The notes beneath the pieces are model-generated. The model saw only the letters and a list, made by a program, of their open reading frames with translations. It searched no databases and had not been told where the DNA came from. The position numbers and the translations under genes were made by a program. A stretch of 11,135 nt of DNA from Ga0077536 sp943370145 (GTDB lineage Bacteria; Pseudomonadota; Gammaproteobacteria; Ga0077536), in contig CALRPY020000096.1 of assembly GCA_943370145.1 (NCBI GenBank), positions 1 to 11,135 of the forward strand, read 5' to 3'. Shown here in pieces: positions 6,128-11,135 of the stretch; within the stretch, counting starts at the first letter, position 1, and each line of letters opens with the position of its first letter.

Positions 6128-6546
6128 AGGAAGCGGGTCCCTCACACTGCCATTGCATGCACATTCGACCGCCACCCAACCAATGGCAGGGAAGTTGGGC
6201 ATCAGCCTGCAGCGCGGGGACTGCTCGCCGACCAGCAGCGAAAACCCGTCCCGAAGCCGGTCGCACCTGGCGCCGCCTTCAGCTACCCGTTGACGATGGT
6301 TTAAAGGTAGCAACTGATTCCGCAAAAAGACAATGAAATTTCCGATGCGCGCGCGCAGGCATCAACGGACGTCAGGCTCGCGCTGCCCGCCTGCGTGGCG
6401 GGCGCAGCGCCATCTTTGCGGGAATCGGAATTCGGCAGAACCATGCGTCGCACGGTCGAAGCCGCGCACAGGTCGCAGGACCGCGAACGACGCGCCGCCG
6501 TGCGGCGCAAGGACTTGCCGCGCGGGCAGGCGGTTGCGCGCCGCGG
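6128..6546 (-). other. Long upstream region and presumed 5' leader of the RRM/Gly-rich gene
   Basis: These 419 bases have no convincing gene. The part next to the start codon can form two interlocked stems (6147-6199, listed separately). An A/T-rich spot at 6300-6345 could hold the promoter: minus-strand TTGTCT, 18 bp, then TACCTT (6304-6309), a weak match that would give a leader of about 170 nt. GCTACC (6282-6287) and GGTAGC (6306-6311) form a 6-bp inverted repeat over the possible -10. At the far side, GCGCCGC (6492-6498) and GCGGCGC (6502-6508) form a 7-bp hairpin 39 bp after the ygiQ stop, possibly its terminator although no T-run follows. Confidence 0.4.
6147..6199 (-). promoter_or_regulatory. 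Interlocked stems in the RRM leader, possible H-type pseudoknot
   Basis: On the minus strand the order is CCCAAC (6199-6194), TTCC, CTGCCATTG (6189-6181), GTTGGG (6180-6175), 19 nt, CAATGGCAG (6155-6147). The first segment pairs with the third (6 bp) and the second with the fourth (9 bp), both perfect. This is the order of an H-type pseudoknot, with a 4-nt first loop, no gap between stems and a 19-nt last loop. The stems could also be alternatives in a switch. The structure ends 19 nt before the ATG and about 3 nt before the GAGGGA that may serve as ribosome-binding site. Confidence 0.45.
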
Positions 6547-8760
6547 TCAGGGACGCCGACGAGGCTTGCCGGGCGCAGGCGTTGCGCGAGCCTTGTTCGC
6601 GCCTTTGCCGCGTGCGCGCACTGCGTCCCTGGGCACGATGGGCAGGCCGGTATGCTGGGTTCGCATATGACTGCCCGGCTTGCGCTGGCCTTCGGCCTGG
6701 GCGCCGGTGCCGTGCGGCTGATAGGCCGGCACGAGCTTGCCCGGACCGCTGCCAATCAGATCCTCACGGCCCATGCGCTTCAGCGCGGCACGCAGCATCG
6801 GCCAGTTGTGTGCGTCGTGATAGCGAAGAAAAGCCTTGTGCAGGCGACGGACACGCAAGCCCTTCGGGATGTGTACGTCTTCGGTGTTGCGGCCGACGCG
6901 ATGCAAGGGGTTCTTGCCCGAGTGATACATCGCCGTCGCGGTCGCCATCGGGGATGGCAGGAACGCCTGCACCTGGTCGGCGCGGAAACCGTTCTCCTTG
7001 AGCCACAGCGCGAGTTCCACCATATCCTCGTCGCGGGTGCCGGGATGGGCGGCGATGAAGTAGGGGATGAGATACTGTTCCTTGCCGGCCGCCTTCGAAT
7101 ACTTGTCGAACAGCTGCTTGAAGCGGTAGTAGGTGCCGACGCCCGGCTTCATCATCTTCGACAGCGGGCCCTCGGAGATGGCCTCCGGCGCAATCTTCAG
7201 GTAGCCGCCGACATGGTGCGTCGCGAGTTCCCGCACGTATTCCGGCGACTCGATCGCGAGGTCGTAACGCACGCCGGAGGCAATCAGCACTTTCTTGATG
7301 CCCGGCAGCGTGCGCGCCCGGCGGTAGAGCTTGATCAGCGGCGCATGGTCGGTATCGAGGTTCGGACAGATGCCCGGAAACACGCAGGAGGGCTTGCGGC
7401 ACGCGGATTCGATTTCGCGGCTCTTGCACGCGAGGCGGTACATGTTCGCCGTCGGTCCGCCGAGGTCGGAGATGACCCCGGTGAAACCCGGCACGTTGTC
7501 GCGGATGTTCTCGATTTCGCGAATCACCGAGTCCTCGGAACGGCTCTGGATGATCCGCCCCTCGTGCTCGGTGATCGAACAGAAGGTGCAGCCGCCAAAG
7601 CAGCCGCGCTGGATTGCGATCGAGAAGCGGATCATCTCGTAGGCGGGAATCTTCGCATCGCCGTAGGACGGATGCGGCAAGCGCTGGTAAGGCAGCTCGT
7701 AGACCGCATCGAGTTCGTCGGTGCCGAGCGGGATCGGCGGGGGATTGAGCCAGACGTCGATGCCGCCGTGGCTTTGCACCAGCGCGCGGGCATTCCCCGG
7801 ATTCGCCTCGAGGTGGAGGATGCGTGATGCATGCGCGTAGAGCACCGGATCGTCGCGCACATCTTCATAGGCGGGCAGACGGATCACCGAGCGGGCGCGA
7901 TCGACATTGCGCACGTCGCGGGCCGCGCGCACGAGGCGCAGCGGAATCTGGGTGACGCCGGCCTCGCGCCCGGCACTGGGCGTCGGTGCGGGCTCGTCCA
8001 TCGCATACGGGTCGACCGGCGGATTGAGCTTGCCGGGCGTGTCCAGATGCGTGGAGTCTATTTCGATCCAGTCGCCGTGCGCATCGCGTCGCACGTGGGC
8101 CGTGCCACGGATGTCGGTCAGTTCGCCGACGCTGGCACCCGCCGCCAGGCGGTGCGCGATCTCCACGATCTGGCGCTCGCCATTGCCGTAGACGAGCAGG
8201 TCTGCCCGTGCGTCCAGCAGTACCGAGCGCCGCACCTTTTCCGACCAGTAATCGAAATGTGCGATGCGGCGGAGACTGGCCTCGATACCGCCGACGATCA
8301 GTGGCGTGTCCGGAAAAGCCTCGCGTACGCGCTGGGCGTAAACGATTACCGAGCGATCGGGCCGCCTGCCGGCGATGCCGCCGGGCGTGTAGGCATCGTC
8401 GCTGCGCAGGCGACGGTCCGACGTGTAGCGGTTGACCATCGAGTCCATGTTGCCTGCGGTGACGCCGAAAAAGAGCTTCGGTGGGCCGAGTGCGGTGAAC
8501 GCTGCGGTGTCCCGCCAGTCGGGCTGGGCGATGATGCCGACGCGGAAGCCCTGGGCTTCGAGCATGCGGCCGACGATTGCCATGCCGAAGCTCGGGTGAT
8601 CGACGTAGGCATCACCGGTCACGATGATGATGTCGCACGCGTCCCAGCCCAGGTCGTCCATTTCCGCGCGACTCATGGGCAGGAACGGGGCCGGACCGAA
8701 GCGGGCGGCCCAGTACTTGCGATAGCCGAAAAGATGGGGTGCGCTTTGCATGCGCGGCAT
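6547..8760 (-). CDS. ygiQ: YgiQ-family radical SAM protein
   Basis: A 737-residue protein close in sequence and length to E. coli YgiQ (739 residues as I recall). The N-terminal domain begins with KYWAARFGPAPFLPMSRAEM, almost the family sequence. The radical SAM cluster motif is RGCFGGCTFC with Cys387, Cys391 and Cys394, which bind a 4Fe-4S cluster that cleaves S-adenosylmethionine. Further conserved blocks are SDLGGPTANMY, KIAPEAISEGPLSKMMKPG and IPYFIAAHPGTRDEDM. The last about 60 residues are basic and low in complexity, as in other YgiQ tails. The reaction is not established for the family. The frame is open to a TTG at 8832, but homology starts after ATG 8760 (or ATG 8751), and neither has a clear ribosome-binding site. 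The gene sits between two RRM genes on the same strand. Confidence 0.95.
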   Translation of the reverse strand: MPRMQSAPHLFGYRKYWAARFGPAPFLPMSRAEMDDLGWDACDIIIVTGDAYVDHPSFGMAIVGRMLEAQGFRVGIIAQPDWRDTAAFTALGPPKLFFGVTAGNMDSMVNRYTSDRRLRSDDAYTPGGIAGRRPDRSVIVYAQRVREAFPDTPLIVGGIEASLRRIAHFDYWSEKVRRSVLLDARADLLVYGNGERQIVEIAHRLAAGASVGELTDIRGTAHVRRDAHGDWIEIDSTHLDTPGKLNPPVDPYAMDEPAPTPSAGREAGVTQIPLRLVRAARDVRNVDRARSVIRLPAYEDVRDDPVLYAHASRILHLEANPGNARALVQSHGGIDVWLNPPPIPLGTDELDAVYELPYQRLPHPSYGDAKIPAYEMIRFSIAIQRGCFGGCTFCSITEHEGRIIQSRSEDSVIREIENIRDNVPGFTGVISDLGGPTANMYRLACKSREIESACRKPSCVFPGICPNLDTDHAPLIKLYRRARTLPGIKKVLIASGVRYDLAIESPEYVRELATHHVGGYLKIAPEAISEGPLSKMMKPGVGTYYRFKQLFDKYSKAAGKEQYLIPYFIAAHPGTRDEDMVELALWLKENGFRADQVQAFLPSPMATATAMYHSGKNPLHRVGRNTEDVHIPKGLRVRRLHKAFLRYHDAHNWPMLRAALKRMGREDLIGSGPGKLVPAYQPHGTGAQAEGQRKPGSHMRTQHTGLPIVPRDAVRARGKGANKARATPAPGKPRRRP

Positions 8761-8889
8761 CTTAACGGAATAGTGCGGTGCGAAAACCCGGGGGCGCTTG
8801 AGGTAAGGGTTGCAAGGCGGCCTGACGCGCAAACCAGCCTGCGATGGGGGCGGCCGGGCGGAAGCCGAGAGACTTCAGTTCATGATTCG

Positions 8890-8906
8890 CCCGGGCGGGG
8901 CCCGGG
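8890..8906 (-). terminator. GC hairpin, second of a tandem pair after the RRM gene
   Basis: CCCGGGC (8890-8896) and GCCCGGG (8900-8906) form a 7-bp stem with a 3-nt loop. It lies 7 bp past the stronger hairpin at 8914-8940 in the direction of minus-strand transcription. No T-run follows. It may assist termination or protect the RNA end. Confidence 0.35.
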
Positions 8907-8913
8907 ACAGAGA

Positions 8914-8940
8914 GCGCCGGAGGGGCGGGCCCTCCGGCGC
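8914..8940 (-). terminator. Terminator-like hairpin after the second RRM gene
   Basis: GCGCCGGAGGG (8914-8924) and CCCTCCGGCGC (8930-8940) form a perfect 11-bp stem with a 5-nt loop, starting 23 bp after the RRM stop codon (8964). On the minus strand the sequence after the stem is TCTCTGTCCC, a weak pyrimidine tract rather than a true T-run. It would separate the RRM transcript from ygiQ. Confidence 0.6.
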
Positions 8941-8963
8941 GAGACCGAATTCGTGAGTCGAAC

Positions 8964-9245
8964 TCAGTAGGACTGCCGGCGCGGTGGGCGTGCCGGGCGG
9001 TCTTCGCGAGGTTTCGCCTCGTTGACGCGCATGTTGCGGCCTTTCAGCGGCTTCTCATTGAGCGCCTTGATGGCTTCGTTCGCTTCCGCGTTGTTCGGCA
9101 TCTCGACGAAGCCGAAACCCTTGGACTGTCCGGAGAACTTGTCCTTGATCACGGACGCGTTGGCCACAGAACCGTAGGCGCCGAAAGCCTGGGAAAGGTC
9201 GGCGTCGGTGACGCTGTAAGCCAAATTTCCAACATAGATATTCAT
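8964..9245 (-). CDS. RRM-type RNA-binding protein with short basic tail
   Basis: A 93-residue protein that is nearly all one RNA-recognition motif: RNP2 IYVGNL (3-8) and RNP1 KGFGFVEM (42-49). It ends in a short Arg/Pro-rich tail (REDRPARPPRRQSY) instead of the glycine-rich tail of its paralog at 5789-6127. The first eight residues (MNIYVGNL) and SKGFGFVEMP are identical in the two. Such small RRM proteins bind single-stranded RNA and in bacteria are often linked to cold response. The ATG at 9245 fits the family start; the only upstream signal is a weak GAGAG, so translation may depend on leader structure. Terminator-like hairpins follow the stop codon. Confidence 0.93.
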   Translation of the reverse strand: MNIYVGNLAYSVTDADLSQAFGAYGSVANASVIKDKFSGQSKGFGFVEMPNNAEANEAIKALNEKPLKGRNMRVNEAKPREDRPARPPRRQSY

Positions 9246-9486
9246 TCACAATCTCTCAGATTTGACGTGCGTCGTTATGCATACGGTGACGGGAAACCAA
9301 CGGCACAAATTTCCCGTCAACGAAATGCCGCAGGGCGGCAGATTCGATCGAGTAAGCGCGGTAATGCGCGGAGGGCGAACCGGAAGGAATGCGTGGAGGG
9401 CGGAACTGTGATCGGTCACGCGGGCATCTTCATCTACTCGTGACCGCATCATAACTGAACCGCTTGCCAACGCCAGCACTTTTTTG
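9246..9486 (-). promoter_or_regulatory. Promoter and long leader of the second RRM gene
   Basis: On the minus strand TATGAT (9453-9448) matches the -10 consensus at five of six positions. CTGGCG (9476-9471) lies 17 bp upstream as a weak -35. This predicts a start near 9441 and a leader of about 195 nt, long for a bacterial gene and like the leaders of cspA-type cold-shock mRNAs. Within it, TGACGGGAAA (9319-9310 on the minus strand) and TTTCCCGTCA (9296-9287) form a perfect 10-bp stem with a 13-nt loop, 41 nt before the start codon. A competing 6-bp pairing is possible between TTGACG (9320-9315) and CGTCAA (9267-9262), which would open the long stem. There is no gene in the region. Confidence 0.45.
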
Positions 9487-10356
9487 CTATGTGCGGTAGC
9501 AATATTTATAGGCCCGTCCGGACCGCTCGAATCGCCCTATCGAAGGGCTTGGGAAGTGCGATGCAAGGATCAAGGTCGGGCCATCCGCGTAGCGCTCCAT
9601 GAAGTTTCGCCGCGTGATTGCGGCGAGCGCGGGCAATTCGTCATAGATGAAATTCCACTCCGGATGCACGCACTGCAAAGGGCTGTGCACAATGTCCCCC
9701 GTCACCACCGCATCGTGCTGTCCCGACGTGATGTGCACCGCGACATGGCCAGGTGTGTGGCCAGGTGTCGACTCGAGCCGCAGGGCATCATCGACGACGT
9801 GGTCCGGTGACACGAGTTCGCCGAGTCCGGCTTCCATGATCGGCACGACGTTTTCGGCGAACACCGGGTCCTGGTGTTCACGCTGGCGGCGCTCCGCGTA
9901 GGCGAACTCCTCGCGCGAGAACAGGTAGCGCGCATTCGGAAACGTCGGCACCCAGCGGCCATCGACGCGCCGCGTGTGCCAGCCGCAGTGATCGAGATGG
10001 AGGTGCGTGCAGAACACGTAGTCGACGTCCGTCGGGCTGACGCCGAGCGCCGCGAGCTTGCGCAGCCAGCCCTCATCCTTGCGGCCGGCCCAGCGCTTGA
10101 AGCCTGCGGGCGACTTGTCGTTGCCGATGCAGGTGTCGACGAGCGCGACGTGGTGGCGGGTGCGCACGACGTACGTCTGGATCGGCAGGATCAGTTTGCC
10201 GGTGCGCGGGCACAGCGCATGCGGTTCCAACCACTCGCGATAGGGCGCTATCGCTGCCGGCGTGGCCTCGGCGAACATCTGTTCGGGCAGCAGGAAGGGT
10301 TCCTCCAGCTCCACGATGCGCGCGACTTCCAGCTCACCCACCTTGAACCAGGCCAT
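9487..10356 (-). CDS. Metallo-beta-lactamase-fold hydrolase
   Basis: A 289-residue protein of the MBL-fold superfamily, cytosolic by lack of any signal peptide. The zinc-binding motif HxHxDH is complete: His118, His120, Asp122 and His123 in THLHLDHCGWH. The further ligands are His200 (TPGHTPGH), Asp221 (VTGDIVHSP) and His267 (ASHFPSP). The overall pattern resembles the MBL group that contains quorum-quenching lactonases and methyl parathion hydrolase, so a lactone or ester substrate is possible but unproven. I chose ATG 10356 (MAWFKVGELEV), preceded by GGAG about 10 nt upstream; the frame stays open to 10491 but the extra residues look non-coding. The gene is divergent from the flavin monooxygenase gene at 10545, with a shared 188-bp control region. 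Confidence 0.9.
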   Translation of the reverse strand: MAWFKVGELEVARIVELEEPFLLPEQMFAEATPAAIAPYREWLEPHALCPRTGKLILPIQTYVVRTRHHVALVDTCIGNDKSPAGFKRWAGRKDEGWLRKLAALGVSPTDVDYVFCTHLHLDHCGWHTRRVDGRWVPTFPNARYLFSREEFAYAERRQREHQDPVFAENVVPIMEAGLGELVSPDHVVDDALRLESTPGHTPGHVAVHITSGQHDAVVTGDIVHSPLQCVHPEWNFIYDELPALAAITRRNFMERYADGPTLILASHFPSPSIGRFERSGRAYKYCYRT

Positions 10357-10403
10357 GCAGGGATCTCCGTTGTTGCAGTTTGGTACATCCGCAAAGGCGC
10401 GCC

Positions 10404-10419
10404 CATACGCCCCCGTATG
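10404..10419. repeat. Short inverted repeat beside the FNR-type box
   Basis: CATACG (10404-10409) and CGTATG (10414-10419) are perfect 6-bp arms around CCCC, directly next to the FNR-type box. It could be a second regulator site or a hairpin; nothing links it to a known protein. Confidence 0.3.
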
Positions 10420-10420
10420 C

Positions 10421-10434
10421 TTGATGTGGATCAA
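10421..10434. promoter_or_regulatory. Perfect FNR/ANR-type box TTGATGTGGATCAA
   Basis: The sequence matches the FNR/ANR/FixK consensus TTGAT-N4-ATCAA at all ten defined positions, and the symmetry extends one base pair further on the left and right (C/G, then G/C). Its centre at 10427.5 is 29.5 bp before TAGCAT (10457-10462, four of six matches to a -10). This places the box at -41.5 from a start near 10469, as in class II FNR activation of the plus-strand monooxygenase gene. It is also about 71 bp upstream of the MBL start codon and could act on that gene. Confidence 0.65.
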
Positions 10435-10544
10435 GCGCCGTAATCGGGCACCTTCATAGCATCCTCCCCAAGACGCGGCAATCGCGGGCATTTCGCGCCT
10501 GCAGGCTGCGTCGCAGCAAACAAGATTCGAGGGAGATCAGACTC

Positions 10545-11135
10545 ATGAAAATAGGCGCGTTCTATCTGCCGTCCATCGGCAGCTTCGACGAAATCAAGAA
10601 GGGCATGGCAGGTCGACGTACCGATCTCTACCAGCAGATGCTTGGCGAGCTGTCCGAGCAGATCAAGTACATGGACGAGCACGGCTACTACGGCGTCGGC
10701 TTCACCGAGCATCACTTCCACATCGAAGGTGAGGAAGTGTCGACCAATCCGATCATGCTCGACCTCTACTTCGGCATGCAGACGAAGCAGATCAAGGTCG
10801 GTCAGCTCGGCCTCGTCCTGCCGTCGCACAATCCGATCCGCATCGCCGAAGACATCGCGATGCTGGACCAGATGACGCAAGGACGCGCCTTCGCCGGTTT
10901 CGCGCGCGGTTACCAGCCGCGCTGGGTCAACGTGCTCGGCCAGCAGATCCGGGGCCTGGACGGCACGTACAGCGACGCCCATTACGAGGATCTCAAGAAG
11001 GAGCTCTACTACGATCACTTCGAGATCATCAAGAAGTGCTGGCAGAAGGATTCCTTCTCGCATCGCAGCCGCCACTGGCAGATTCCGCCGCCGCACATGA
11101 AGTGGGCCGCGGCCGACATCACGCGCAAGTACGGG
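10545..11135 (+). CDS. Luciferase-like (LLM class) flavin-dependent monooxygenase, N-terminal part
   Basis: The first 197 residues of a protein cut by the window end. It begins MKIGAFYLPSIGSFDEIKKG and continues with family blocks of the bacterial luciferase TIM barrel: GYYGVGFTEHHF (47-58), LGLVLPSHNPIRIAEDIAML (88-107) and GRAFAGFARGYQPRW (113-127). Members use reduced FMN (or F420 in some lineages) and O2 to oxidise aldehydes, alkanes, terpenes, sulfonates and other compounds; the substrate here cannot be read. GGGAG about 10 nt before the ATG is the ribosome-binding site. The frame is open to the last base. It is the only plus-strand chromosomal gene in the window and diverges from the MBL hydrolase gene, which suggests a shared catabolic role. 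An FNR-type box lies 110 bp upstream. Confidence 0.9.
   Translation, partial: MKIGAFYLPSIGSFDEIKKGMAGRRTDLYQQMLGELSEQIKYMDEHGYYGVGFTEHHFHIEGEEVSTNPIMLDLYFGMQTKQIKVGQLGLVLPSHNPIRIAEDIAMLDQMTQGRAFAGFARGYQPRWVNVLGQQIRGLDGTYSDAHYEDLKKELYYDHFEIIKKCWQKDSFSHRSRHWQIPPPHMKWAAADITRKYG

Noticed and set aside
9485..9503. Hairpin TTGCTA/TAGCAA at the MBL stop codon as a terminator.
   Set aside because: On the coding (minus) strand the stem is followed by A residues, not T, and is only 6 bp. The T-run lies on the wrong side.

Overview
The window is high-GC DNA (roughly two thirds G+C by eye) from a proteobacterium. The best pointers are a YgiQ-type radical SAM protein close to the E. coli family, a type-2 ArgC, two small RRM-type RNA-binding proteins and a GroEL paralog. 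I cannot name a genus. Most of it reads as chromosomal housekeeping and accessory genes, with a transposon end at the extreme left.

Left edge (1-1169): the last codons of a Tn3-family transposase run into a 38-bp terminal inverted repeat ending at 120. Beyond the transposon lies a broken GntR/HutC-type regulator on the minus strand. It has lost an internal block of about 60-65 residues and changes frame at the junction. Two TGTCCG-based palindromes, likely its former operators, survive upstream.

Middle left (1170-5555): four minus-strand genes, in transcription order GST, an SDR with the dihydropteridine-reductase signature, a stand-alone GroEL without GroES, and argC. The SDR, groEL and argC are 95 and 61 bp apart and could be cotranscribed. 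The GST lies 333 bp upstream of the SDR, with a hairpin between them.

Middle right (5556-9486): ygiQ is flanked by two genes for single-RRM proteins, about 56% identical without gaps over 80 residues by hand count. Both are minus strand and both seem to have long structured 5' leaders. One leader could fold as an H-type pseudoknot ending next to the ribosome-binding region. The other has a perfect 10-bp hairpin about 40 nt before the start and a recognisable promoter about 200 nt upstream. This layout recalls cold-shock mRNAs.

Right edge (9487-11135): a metallo-beta-lactamase-fold hydrolase (minus) diverges from a luciferase-like flavin monooxygenase (plus, cut by the window end). Their 188-bp spacer holds a perfect FNR/ANR-type box, TTGAT-N4-ATCAA. 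It sits 29.5 bp before a plausible -10 for the monooxygenase, the geometry of a class II FNR promoter. I see no CRISPR array, tRNA or rRNA, and no defence or biosynthetic cluster. The most promising unexplained signals are the paired RRM leaders and the FNR-type box.
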